This document shows positions 26,966 through 39,500 of a stretch of 64,000 bases of DNA, piece after piece (position 1 is the first letter of the stretch; every line of letters begins with the position of its first letter). A program made the translations under genes and the position numbers. A model generated the notes under the pieces. The model did no database searches. It saw only the letters and a list, made by a program, of their open reading frames with translations, and was not told the DNA's origin. The stretch covers positions 4,871,501 to 4,935,500 of the forward strand of contig CAXIWW010000817.1 in NCBI GenBank assembly GCA_964036315.1. The letters run 5' to 3'. Source of the stretch: Acanthosepion esculentum (taxonomy: Eukaryota; Mollusca; Cephalopoda; Sepiida; Sepiidae).

Positions 26966-27877
26966 ATGCTGCTGGTCAAAGTCTAAAATCTTACATTAGA
27001 CGCTCAAATTTTGACCGGAAACCAACAGATCAGTGGCCATACTGCTGGACGTAGTTTATCTTTTTAAATTAGACGCTCAAATATGCACCAGAATCCAAAA
27101 GATCAGAATCATGGCTGCTGGACGTAGTGTATCATCTTACACAAGACGCTCAAATATGAACCGGAAGCCAACAGTTCAGAGGCCATGCTGCTGGACTTAG
27201 TCTAAAATTTGCATTAGACGCTCAAATATGGACCGGAAAACAACAGATCAGATTCCATGATGCTTGACGGAGTTTATCTTTTTACATTAGACGATCAAAT
27301 ATGCACCAGAAACCAAGTGATCAGAAACAGGGCTGCTGGACGTAGTGTATCATCTTGCACAAGACGCTCAAATATGGACCGGAAGCCAACAGGTCCGAGG
27401 CTATGCTGCTGGACGTAGTCTAAAATCTTACATTAGACGCTCAAATATGGACCGGAAACCAACAGATCAAAGGCCATGCTGCTGTACGTAGTTTATCTTT
27501 TTACATTAGACGCTGAAATATGCACCAGAAACCAAGTGATCAGAAACAGGGCTGCTGGACGTAGTGTATCATCTTACACAAGAGGCTCAAATATGGACCG
27601 GAAGCCAAAAGGTCAGAGGCGATGCTTCTGGACGTAGTCTAAAATCTTACATTAGACTCTCAAATATGGACCGGAAACCAACAGATCAGAGGCCATGCTG
27701 CTGGACGTAGTTTATCTTTTTATATTAGACGCTCAAATATGCACCAGAAACCAAGTGATCAGAAACAGGGCTCCTGGACGTAGTGTATCATCTTGCACAA
27801 GACGCTCAAATATGGACCGGAAGCCAACAGGTCCATGCTGCTTGACGGAATCTAAAAAGACGGTCAAATGTGGACCG

Positions 27878-29243
27878 TTTAGGGCCGCATGACAATTTCC
27901 GCAAATGAGCTAACACAAGTCCCCAAACCGTTGAATTTCGCCACGACTCTATTCAAGGTGTCGAAAAAACTTTTGTAATTATGGATAAGGTAAGAAATTC
28001 CCGACAATTGGACACCAATATTTTGTGGATTCGATAAAACGGAAAAATTAGAAATGCAGTCTTATTGTGCACACTGGAATTCGGACGCTGTAAATTGTCA
28101 GACGACATAGGGCGCACATGGTGAAAGCGGTACTTTTTACTATCTGAACAAATGAAAATTCCCTGTAAACATAGACAAATCAAATAATTGCACACAATTT
28201 GATACCGATTTTGAAAATAATTCTTTTACTGGAATAAAGTCATAAACAATTGAAATATGACTGATTACCCAGTTTAGGGCCGCATGACAATTTCCGCAAA
28301 TGAGCTAACACAAGTCCCCATACCGTTGAATTTCGACTCGACTCTAATCAAAGTGTCGAAAAAAGTTTTGTAATTATGGATAAGGTGAAAAATTCCGGAC
28401 AATTGGACAGAAATATTTTGTGGATTTTATAAAAAGGAAAAATTAGACTTGCATTCTTATTGTGCACACTGGAATTCGGACGCTGTAAATTGTCAGAGGA
28501 CATACCGCGCACATGGTGAAAGCTGTACTTTTTACTATCTTAGCAAATGAAAAATCCCTGTATACATAGACAAGTCAAAAAATTGCACCCAATTTGATAC
28601 CCATTTTGAAAATATATCTTTTACTGGAAAAAATTTATAAACAAGTGAAATATGACTGATTTCCCAGTTTAGGGCCGCATGATAATTTCCGCAAAGGAGC
28701 TAACACAAGTCCCCATACCGTTGAATTTCACCTCGACTCTATTCAAGGTGTCGAAGAAACTTTTGTAATTACGGATGAGGTAAGAAATTCCCCACAATAG
28801 GACACCAACATTTCGTGGATTCTATAAAAAGGAAAAATTAGAAATGCAGTCATATTGTGCACACTGGAATTCGGACGCTGTAAATTGTCAGACGACATAC
28901 GGCGCACATGGTGAAAGCTGTACTTTTTACTATCTGACCAAATGAAAATCTCTGTATACGTAGACATACCAAACAATTGTACACAATTTGATACCGATTT
29001 TGAAAATATTTCTTTTACTGGAAAAAAGTTATAAACAAGTGAAATATGACTGATTACCCAGTTCAGGTCCGCATGACAATTTCTGCAAATGAGTTAACAC
29101 AAGTCCCCATACCGTTGAATTTCGCCTCGACTCTATTCAAGGTGTCGAAAAAACTTTTTTAATTATGGATAAGGTAAAGAATTCCCGACAATTGGACACC
29201 AATGTTAAAGCTGTACTTTTTACTATCTGACCAAATGAAAAAT
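27878..29243 (+). repeat. Satellite C array 2 (395-bp AT-rich monomer), about 3.5 units
   Basis: The landmark gcatgacaatttccgcaaat (with variants) recurs every 394-395 bp: the aggg/aggt just before it lies at 27881, 28276, 28671 and 29065. The array starts within a unit, directly after D (tggaccg/tttagggccgc). Its last unit has an internal deletion of roughly 150 bp near 29204, joining the middle of the unit to agctgtactttttactatc. On the minus strand, frames of about 80 codons recur (27953-28195, 28743-28976), but they simply repeat with the monomer. Confidence 0.93.
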
Positions 29244-30454
29244 CTGCTGCTACAAAACGGCATTTCCTGGCTCTTTTGTGAAAACTGCCTTACAAGCAAT
29301 CTCAGGCTGATACAAGCCCACACCTGCTGGCTTTTCTGTGAAAACTGCGCTAAAATCAATCTCTGGCTGCTACAAGCTGACTACGCCTGTCTCTTTTGTG
29401 ACCACTGCCTTACAAGCAATCTCAGGTTGCTAAAAATCGACATCTCCTGACTCTTTTGTGAAAACTGCATTATAATCAATCTCAGGCTGCAGCAAGCTAA
29501 TTCTCCTGGCTTTTTGTGCCATTTGCCTTACAAGCAATCCCACGCAGCTACGAGCCCATTTCTCCTGGCTTGTTGTGACAACTGCCTTACAACGAATCTC
29601 AGGCTGCAGGAAGCCCAATTCTGCTGGCTCATTTTGTGAAAACAGCCTTACAAGCAATCTCAGGCTGCTACAATCCGAATACGCCTGGCTCTTTTGTGAC
29701 ACCTGCCTTACAAGCAATCTCAGGCTGCTACGAGCCCATTTCTCCTGGCTTTTTGTGGAAAGTGCCTTACACGCAAACATAGGATTCTACGAGCCGGTTC
29801 TCCTGGGAGATTTGTGAAAATTGCCTTACAAGCAATCTCATTCTTCTACAAGCCTACACCTGCTGGCACTTTTAAGACAACTGCATTACAAGCAATCTCA
29901 GGTTGCTAAAAATTCGATCTCCTGGGTCTTTTGTGACAACTGCCTTACAAGCAATCTCAGGCTGCAGCAAGCCCAATGTTCCTGGATTTTTTGCAAATTG
30001 CCTTACAAAATAATCCCAGGCTGCTACGAGCCGATTTCTCAAGGCTCTTTTGTGGCGACTGCCTTACAAGCAATCTCAGGCTGCTACAAGACGAATTCTA
30101 TTGGATCTTTTGTGACAACTCCCTTACAAGCAATGTCAGGCTGCTATGATCCGATTTCTCTTAAGACTTTTGTGAAAACTGCCTTACATGAAATCTCAGG
30201 CTGCTACAAGCCGAATACGCCTTGCTCTTTTGTGGCAACTGCCTTACAAGCAGTCTCAGGCTGCAACAAAACGACATATCCTGGCTCTTTTGTGAAAACT
30301 GCCTTACAACGATCTCAGGCTAATACGAGCCTACACCTGCTGGCTCGTCTGTGAAAACTGCCTTACAAGCAATCTCAGGCTGCTATGGGCCGACTTCATC
30401 GGGCAATTTGTGAAAACTGTCTTACAAAGGATCTCAGGTTGCTACAAGACGATT

Positions 30455-30900
30455 TCTCCTGCCTCTATTCTGCCAACTGCCTTCCAAGCAATCTCAGGCT
30501 TCTACGCGCCTGGCTCTTCTATGACAACTGCCTTACAAGCAATCTCAGGCTGCTACGAGCCGATCTCCTGGCTCTTTTGTGCCAATTGCCTTACAAGCCA
30601 TCCCAGCCTCTACTAGCGGATTTCTCCTGGCTCTTTTGTGGCAACTGCCTTAAAAGCAATCTCAGGCTGCTACAAACCGAATTCTCCTGTCTCTTTTGTG
30701 ACAACTGATTAAAAGCAATCTCAGGCTTCTACGAGCCGTCATCTTTTTTTTGTGACAAATGCCTTAAAAGCAATCTCAGACTGCTACAAGCCGTCTACGC
30801 CTGGCCTTACAAGCAATCTCAGGGTTCAGCAAGCCTAATTCTACTGGCTTTTTGCCAGTTGCCTTACAAACCATCCCAGGCTGCTGCGGGCTGATTTCTT
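30455..30900 (+). repeat. Duplicated block in satellite B, copy 1 (partner 32445-32893)
   Basis: Shared variants (tgcctctattctgccaactg, ccttccaagc, aactgattaaaagcaatc, a shortened unit ctacgcctggccttac, and cagcaagcctaatt) recur at an offset of 1990-1993 bp. Confidence 0.8.
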
Positions 30901-32444
30901 CTGGCTCTTTTGTGGCAACTGCCTTACAAGCAATCTCAGGCTGCTACAAGCCGAATTCTCCTGGCTCTTTGTGACAACTGACTTACAAGCAATGTCAGGC
31001 TGCTCCGAGCCGACTTCTCTTGGCTCTCTTGTGAAAACTGCCTTACAAGCAATCTCAGGCTTCTACAAGCCGAATACGCCTGGCTCTTTTGTAGCAACTG
31101 CCTTACATGCAATCACAGCAGCAAGCCCAATTCTCTTGGATTTTGTGCCAGTTTCATTACAAGCAATTCCACGCAGCTACGAGCCCGTTTCCCCTGGCTT
31201 TACACGCAATCTCTGGCTTCTACAAACTTACACCTGCTGACTCTTTTTTGACAACTCCCTTACAAGCAATCTCCCGCTGGTATCGGCCGACTTCTCCGGG
31301 CTATTTGTGAAAACTGTCTTACAAAGGATCTCAGGCTGCTACAAGCCGATTTCTACTGTTTCTTTTGCAGCAACTGCCTTACAAGCAATCTCAGTCTGCA
31401 ACAAGCCGACTTCCCTGGCTCTTTTGTGAAAACTGCCTTACAAGCAATGTCAGACTGCTACGAGCCGACTTCTCTTGGCTCTTTTGTGAAAACTGCCTTT
31501 CAAGCAATCTCAAGCTTCTACAAACCCACATCTCTTGTCTCTTTTGTGAAAACTGCCTTACAAGCAATCTCAGCCTGCTACAAGCCGAATTGGCCGCTAC
31601 AAATCGACATATACTGGTTCTTTTGTGACAACTGCCTTACAAGCAATCTCAGGCTGACGCTAGTCCAATTCTCCTTATTTTTGTGCTAATTGCCTTACAA
31701 CCAATCCCAGGCTGCTACGAACCGATTTCTCCTGGCTCATCTGTGTCATCTGCCTTAAAAGCATTCTCAGGCTGCAGCAATATGAATTCTCCTGGCTTTT
31801 TGTGCAAATTGCCTTACAAGCAATCCCAGGCGTCTACGAGCCGATTTCTCCTGGCGCTTTTGTGGCAACTGACTTACAAGAAATCTCAGGCTGCTACAAG
31901 CCCAATTCTCTTGGCGCTTTTATGACAACTGCCTTACAATCAATGTCAGGCTGCTACGAGCCGACTTATCTTGGCTCTTTTGTGAAAACTGCCTTGCAAG
32001 TAATCTCCGGCTGCTACAAGCCGTATTCTCCTGGCGCTTTTGTGACAACTGCCTTACAAGCAATGTCAGGCTTCTACAAGCCGACAACTCCTGTCTCTTT
32101 TGTGACAACTGCTTTACAAGCAATCTCAGTCTTCCGCCAGGACAGTTCTCCTGACTTTTTATGCCAATTGCCTTAAAAAAAATACCAGGCGGTTACGTGC
32201 CGATATCTCCTGGCTCTTTTGTGGTAACTTCCTTACAAGCAATCTCAGGCTGCTATAAGCCAAATTCTCCTGGTTCTATTGTGACAACTGCCTTAAAAGC
32301 AATCTCAGTCTACAGCAATCCTAATTCCCCTGGCTTTTTGTGCCAATTGCCTTACAAGAAATCCCAGGCGTCTACGAGCCGATTTCTCCTGGCTCAAATG
32401 TGGCATCTGCCTTACAAGCATTCTCAGGCTACAGCAATATGAAT

Positions 32445-32893
32445 TCTTCTGCCTCTATTCTGCCAACTGCCTTCCAAGCAATCTCAGGCTTCTACGAGTC
32501 TGGCTCTTCTATGAAAACTGCCTTACAAGCAATCTCAGGCTGCTACGAGCCGAACTCCTGGCTCTTTTTTGCCAATTGCATTACAAGCCATCCCAGGCTG
32601 GTACTAGCGGATTTCTCCTGGCTCTTTTGTGGCAACTGCCTTACAAGCAATCTCAGGCTGCTACAAGCGGAATTCTCCTGGCTCTTTTGTGACAACTGAT
32701 TAAAAGCAATCTAAGGTTTCTACGAGCCGTCATCACCTTTTTTTGTGACAAATGCCTTAAAAGTAATCTCAGACTGCTACAAGTCGTCTACGCCTGGCCT
32801 TACAAGCAATCTCAGGGTGCAGCAAGCCTAATTGTACTGGCTTTTTGGCCAATTGCCTCACAAGCCATCCCAGGCTGCTACGGGCTGATTTCT
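32445..32893 (+). repeat. Duplicated block in satellite B, copy 2 (partner 30455-30900)
   Basis: This is the second copy, about 1.99 kb downstream. It keeps the same unusual truncated monomers in the same order, which rules out independent origin of those truncations. Confidence 0.8.
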
Positions 32894-35800
32894 TCTGGCT
32901 CTTTTGTGGCAACTGCATTACAAGCAATCTCAGGCTGCTACAAGCCGAATACGCCTGGCTCTTTTGTGACAGCTGCCTTACAAGTAATCTCAGGCTGCTA
33001 CAAGTCGGTTTCTCCTCGCGCTTTTGTGACAACTGCCTTACAAGCAATGTCAGGCGGCTACGAGCCGACTTCTCTTGGCTCTTTTGTGAAACTGCCTTAC
33101 AAGCAATCTCAGGCCGCTACAAGCCGAATACGCCTGGCAATTATTGTGAAACTGCCTTGCAAGCAATCTCAGGCCGCTACGTATCGATATCTCCTCCGCC
33201 AGCACAATTCTCCTGACTTTTTGTGCCAATTGCCTTAAGAGCAATCCCAGGCGGCTAAGTGCCGATTTCTCCTGGTTCTTTTGTGGTAACTGCCTTACAA
33301 GCAATCTCAGGCTGCTACAGGAGGAATTCTCCTGGCTCTATTGTGACAACTGCCTTACAAGCAATCTCAGGCTGCCGGTAGTCCAATTCTCCTGACTTTT
33401 TGTTATAATTGTCTTACAAGCATTCCCAGGCTGCTACAAACCGATTTCCCCTGGCACATTTCTGGCATCTGCCTTACAAGCATTCTCAGGCTGCAGCAAT
33501 ATGAATTCTCCTGGCTTTTTGTGCGAATTAACTTACAAGCAATCCCAGGCGTCTACGAGCCGATTTCTTCTGGCTTTTTTGTGGCAACAGCCTTACAAGA
33601 AATCTCAGGCTGCTAAAAGCCAAATTCTCCTGGCGCTTTTGTGACAACTGCCTTACAAGCAATGTAAGGCTGCTACGAGAAAACTTCTCTTGGCTCTATT
33701 GTGAAACTGCCTTACAAGCAATCTCAGGCCGCTACAAGCCGAAGACGCCTGGCTTGTTTGTGAGACTGCCTCGCAAGAAATCTCAGGCCGCTACAAATCG
33801 ACATCTCCTGTCTCTTTTGTGACAACTGTCTTGCAAGCAATCTCAGGCTGACGCCAGCACAATTCTCCTTATTTTTGTGCCAATTGCCTTAAAGCAATCC
33901 CAGACGGCTACGTGCCGATTTCTCCAGGCACTTTTGTGGGAACTGCCTTGCAAGCAATCTCAGGCTGCTACAAGCCGAATTCTCCTGGCTCTATTGTGAT
34001 AACGGTCTTACAAGAAATCCCAGGCTGCAGCAAACCCAATTCTCCTGGTTCATTTGTGGCAACTGCCTTACAAGCAATCTCACGCTGCTACAAAACGACA
34101 TCTACAGTCACTTTTTTAAAAACTGCCTTACAAGCAATCTCAGCCTGCTACAAGCCGAATACGCCTTGGTCTTTTGTGAAACTGCTTTACAATGAATCTC
34201 ATGCCGCTATAAATCGACATATCCTGGCTCTTTTGTGACAACTGCCTTACAAGCAATCTCAGGCATCCGGTAGTCCAATTCTCCTGATTTGTTTTGCCAA
34301 TTGCCATACAAGCAATCTCAGGTTGCTACGAACCGATTTCCCCAGGCTCATCTGTGGCATCTGCCTTACAAGCATTCTCAGGCTGCAGCATTATGAATTC
34401 TCCTGGCTTTTTGTGCGAATTGCCTTACAAGCAATCCCAGGCGGCGACAAGCCAATTTCTCCTGGCTCTTTTGTGGCAACTGCCTTACAAGCAATATCAG
34501 GCTGCTACGAGCCGACTTTTCCTGACTCTTTTGTGACAACTGCCTTACAAGCAATCTCAGGCAACTACAAGCCGAATACGCCTGGCTCTTTTGTGAGAAC
34601 TGCCTTGCAAGGAATCTCATGCCGCTACAAATCGACATATTCTGTCTCTTTTGTGACAACTGCCTTACAAGCAATCTCAGGCTCCTGCAAGCCGAATTCT
34701 CCTGGCTCTTTTGTGCAAATTGATTTACAAGAAATCCCAGGCGTCTACGAGCCGACGTATCTTGGCTCTTTTGTGAAAACTGCCTTCAAAGCAATCTAGG
34801 CTGCTACAAAACGACATCTCCTGTCTCTTTTTTTCAAAACTGCCTTACAAGCAATCTCAGCCTGCTACAAGCCGAATACGCCTAGCTCTTGTGTGAAGCC
34901 CCACCCAGAAGACAGTCCCAGAAAGACCCACTCAGACGAATACAAGTCCCAGAAAGTCCCACGCAGACGACCCCCAGTCCCAGAAAGTCCCATGCAGACG
35001 ACCCCCAGTCCCAGAAAGTCCCACGCAGACGACCCCCACCCAGAAGACAGTCCCAGAAAGTCCCACGCAGACGACCCCCAGTCCCAGAAGGTCCCACGCA
35101 GACGACACCTAATCCCAGAAAGACCCACGCAGACGACCCCCCACCCAGGAGACAGTCCCAGAAAGTCCCATGCAGAAGACCCCCAGTCCAAGAAAGTCCC
35201 ACGCAGACGACCCCCCACCCAGGAGACAGTCCCAGAAAGTCCCACGCAGACGACACCCAGTCCCAAAAAGTCCCACGCAGAAGACCCCCAGTCCCAGAAA
35301 GTCCCATGCAGACGACCCCCACCCAGGAGACAGTCCCAGAAAGTCCCACGCAGACGACCCCCGACCCAGGAGACAGTCCCAGAAAGTCCCACGCAGACGA
35401 ACCCCAGTCCCAGAAAGTCCCACGCAGACGACACCCCACCCAGGAGACAGTTCTCAGAATGTCCCAAACAGAAGACCCCCCACCGAGGTGACAGTCCCAG
35501 AAAGTCCCACAAAGACGACCCCCACTCCCAGAAAGTCCCACGAAGACGGCCCCAGTCTCAGAAAGTCCCACGCAGACGAACCCCAGTACCAGAAAATCCC
35601 ACGCAGACGACCCTCAGTCCCAGAATGTCCCACGCAGACGACCCCCAGTCTAAGAAATTCCCATGCAGAAGACCCCCACCCAGGAGACATTCCCAGAAAG
35701 TCCCTAGCAGACGACCCCCTACACAGGAGTGAGTCACAGAAAGTCCCACGCAGACGAGAACCCACCCAGGAGACAGTCCAAGAAAATCCCATGCAGACGA

Positions 35801-36551
35801 CCCCACTTCCAGAAAGTCCCACGTAGACGGCCCCCAGTCACAGAATGTCCCACGCAGACGACCCCCATTCCCAGAAACTCCAACGCAGACGACCTCCACC
35901 CTGCAGACAGTCCCAGAAAGTCCCACGCAGACGACCCCCAGTCCCAGAAAGTCCCACGCAGACGATCCCCAGTCCCTGAAAGTCCCACGCAGACGACACC
36001 CTTGTCCCAGAAAGTCCCACGCAGACGACATCCAGTCCAAGCAAGTCCCACGCAGACAACCCTGCACCCAGGAGACAGTCCCAGAAAGTCCCACGCAGAA
36101 GACCCCCAGTCCCAGGAAGTCGCATGCAGACGACCCCCACCCAGGAGACAGTCACAGAAAGTCGCACGCAGACGACCCCCCAACCAGGAGACAGTCCCAG
36201 AAAGTCCCACGCAGACGACACCCATTCCGAGAAAGTCCCACGCAGACGATCCCCAGTCCCAGGAAGTCAAACGCAGACGACCCCCAGTCCCCGGAGACAG
36301 TCCCAGAAAGTCCCACGCAGACGGCCCCCAGTCCCAGAAAGTCCCACGCAGACGACCCCCAGTCCCAGAAAGTCACACGCAGAAGACCCCCAGTTCCAGA
36401 AAGTCCCACGCAGACGACACCCCACACAGGAGACATTTCTCGGAAAGTCCCAAACTGACGACCCCCCACCCAGGAGACAGTCCCAGAAAGTCCCACGGAG
36501 ACGACCCCCACTCCCAGAAAGTCCAACGCAGAGGCCCCCAGTCCCAGAAAG

Positions 36552-39500
36552 TCCCACGCAGTCGACCCCAAGTCAGAGAAAATCCGACGCAGACGACCCC
36601 CAGTCTAAGAAAGTCCCATGAAGACGACCCCCACCAAGGAGACAGTCCCAGAAAGTCCCATGAAGACGACCCCCACTCCCAGAAAGTCCCTCGTAGACGG
36701 CCCCCAGTCACAGAAAGTCCAACGCACGACTCACAGTCCCAGAAAGACCCACGCAGACGACCCCCAACCAGCAGACACTCACAGAAAGACCCACGCAGAC
36801 GACCCCCAGTCCAAAAAAGTCCCACGCAGACGACACCCAGTCCCAGAAAGACCCACGCAGACGAGTCCCCACCCAGGAAACAGTCCCAGAAAGTCCCACG
36901 CAGACGACCCCACACCCAGGAGAGAGTCCAAGAAAGATCCACGTAGACGACCCCCAGTCCCAGAAAGTCCCACGCAGACGAACCCCGACCCAGAAGACAG
37001 TCACAGAAAGACCCACGCAGACGACCCCCAGTCCAAAAAAGTCCCACGCAGACGACCCCCAGTACCAGAAAGTCCCACGCAGACGGCCCCCAGTCCCAGA
37101 AAGTCCCAAACAATCGACCTCGCACCCAGGAGACAGTCCCAGAAAGTCCCAGGCAGACGACCCCCACTCCCAGAAAGTCCCACGAAGACGGCCCCCAGTC
37201 CCAGAAAGTCCCACGCAGACGAACCCCAGGCCCAGCAATCCCAGGCAGACAACCCCCCACACAGGAGACATTCCCAGAAAGACCGACGCAGACGACCCCC
37301 AGTCCCAGAAATTCCCAAAGACGACCCCCCACCCAGGAGACAGTCCCAGAAAGTCCCACGCAGACGACCCCCATTCCCAGAAAGTCCCACACAGACGACC
37401 CCAGTCGCAGGAAGTCCAAAGCAGACGACCCACAGTCCCAGGAGACATTCCCAGAAAGTCCCACGCAGACGGCCCCCAGTCCCAGAAAGACCCACGCAGA
37501 CGGCCCCCAGTCCGACAAAGTCACACGCAGAAGACCCCCAGTCCCAGAAAGTCCCACGCAGACGACACTCCACACAGGAGACAGTTCTAAGAAAGTCCCA
37601 AACAGACGACCCCCCACGCAGGTGACTGTCCCAGAAAGTCCCACGCAGACGGCCCCCAGTCCCAGAAAGTCCCACGCAGACGTCCCCAGTCCCAGAAAGT
37701 CCCACGCAGACGGCCCCTCAACCAGGAGACAGTCCCAGAAAGTCCAACGCAGACGACCCCCAGTCACAGAAAATTCCGAGCAGACGTACCCCCCACCCAG
37801 GAGACAGTCCCCGAATGTCCCACGCAGACGACCCTCAGTCTAAGAAAGTCCCATGAAGAAGACCCCCACGAAGGAGACAGTCCCAGAAAGTCACATGCAG
37901 ACGACCCCCACTCCCAGAAAGTCCCTCGTAGACGGCCCCCAGTCACAGAAAGTCCAACGCAGACGACCCCCAGTCCCAGAAAGTCCAACGCAGACGAGCC
38001 CACCCGGCAGACAGTCCCAGAAAGTCCTACGCAGACAACCCCCAGTCCCAGAAATTCCCATGCAGACGACCCCCACCAGGAGACATTCCCAGAAAGTCCA
38101 ACGCAGATGAGCCCCACCCGGCAGACAGTCCCAGAAAGTCCCACGCAGACGACCCCCAGTCCAAGAAAGTCCCACGCAGACGACCCCCAGTCCAAGAAAG
38201 TCCAACGCAGACGAATACCAGTCCCAGAAAGTCCCAGGGAGACGAACGCCCACCCAGGAGACAGTCCCAGAAAGACACACGGAGACGACCCCCAGTCCCA
38301 GAAAGTCCCACGAAGACGACACCCCCACCCAGGAGACAGTCCCAGAAAGTCCCACGCAGACGAACCCCAGTCCCAGAAAATCCAACGCAGACGACCCCCA
38401 GTCCCAGAAAATCCAACGCAGACGAGCCCCATTCCCAGAAAGTCCCACGCAGACGAACCCCCACCCAGGAGACAGTCACAGAAAGACCCACGCAGACGAC
38501 CCCCAGTCCCAGAATGTACCACGCAGACGACCCCCAGTCCCAGAAAGTCCCACGCAGACTACCCCAGTCCCAGAAAGTCCCACGCAGTCTACACCCTACC
38601 AAGGAGACAGTCCCAGAAATACCCACGCAGACGACAACCACTCCCAGAAAAACGCACGCAGACGATGCCACCCAGGAGACAGACCCAGAAAGTCCCACGC
38701 AGACGACCCGCCACCCAGTAGACAGTCCCAGAAAGTCCAACGCAGACGTATCCCCACCCAGGAGACAGTCCCAGAAAGACCCACGCAGACCAGCCCCAGT
38801 CACAGAAAGTCCCACACAGACGACCCCCAGTCCTAGGACGTCCCATGCAGACGACCACCACCCAGGAGACAGTCCCAGAAAATCACACGCATGCGACGCC
38901 CACCCAGGAGACAGTCTCACAAAGTCCCACGCAGACGAGCCCCCACCCAGGAGACAGTCCCAGAAAGTCCCACGCTGGCGACCCCCCACGCATGAGACAG
39001 TCCCAGAAAGTCCAACGCAGACGAACCCCCACCCAGGAGACAATCCCAGAAAGACTCACGCAGACGAGCCCCATTACCAGAAAGTCCCACACAGACGACC
39101 CCCAGTCCTAGGAAGTCCCATGCAGACGACCCCCACCCAGGAGACAGTCCCAGAAAGTTCCAAACAGACAACCCTCCACCCAGGAGACAGTCCCAGAAAG
39201 TCCCACGCAGACGACCCCAGTTCCAGAAAGTCCCACGCAGACGACCCCGCACCCAGGAGACAGTCACAGAAAGTCCCACGCAGATGACCCCCAGTCCCAG
39301 AAAGTCCCACGCAGACGACCCTCTCGTCCCAGAAAGTCCAACGCAGACTACCCCCAGTCCCAGAATGTCCCACGCAGACGACCCCCAGTCCCAGAAAGTC
39401 CCACGCAGACGACCCCCAGTCCCAGAAAGTCCCACGCAGACGATACCCAACCCAGGAGACAATCCCAGAAAGTCCCACGCAGACGACCCCCAGTCCCAGA

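Larger units (their letters stand above)
10564..27877 (+). repeat. Satellite D array 1 (73-bp monomer, 219-bp trimeric higher-order repeat)
   Basis: About 17.3 kb, roughly 237 monomers. All monomers share acgctcaaatatg and the box ccatgctgctggacgtag or its relatives. Three variants differ just after that box: tctaaaatcttacatta, tttatctttttacatta and tgtatcatcttacacaa. They usually follow one another in that order, giving a 219-bp trimer. The second variant typically carries gcaccagaaacca and aatcatggctg, while the others carry ggaccggaa and ggccatgctg. Occasional monomers are missing or swapped, and many single-base variants recur in blocks. No coding sequence is supported. The short open frames are repeat translations. 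Confidence 0.95.
29244..34897 (+). repeat. Satellite B array 2 (60-bp monomer), plus orientation
   Basis: About 94 monomers of ttacaagcaatctcaggctg, a variable half (ctacaagccgaattctcctg or ctacgagccgatttctcctg), then gctcttttgtgacaactgcc. Monomer types recur in local blocks of several units. The left edge joins a C fragment at gaccaaatgaaaaatc. The first 650 bp match the right end of the window (63613-64000) and, inverted, 48490-49145. The right edge meets satellite A near 34897. Short leucine-rich open frames occur in all phases and are not supported as genes. Confidence 0.95.

Noticed and set aside
10564..27877. CRISPR-like array in satellite D (or in the 31-bp units of A)
   Set aside because: There are no unique spacers: the whole period is repeated, monomers are 73 bp with graded variation, and no cas-like gene or leader is present. 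The sequence looks eukaryotic.
29821..30354. 177-codon leucine/alanine-rich frame in satellite B, read as a small secreted or membrane protein
   Set aside because: The peptide is the 60-bp monomer translated in rotating phase. Equivalent frames occur at random positions on both orientations of B.
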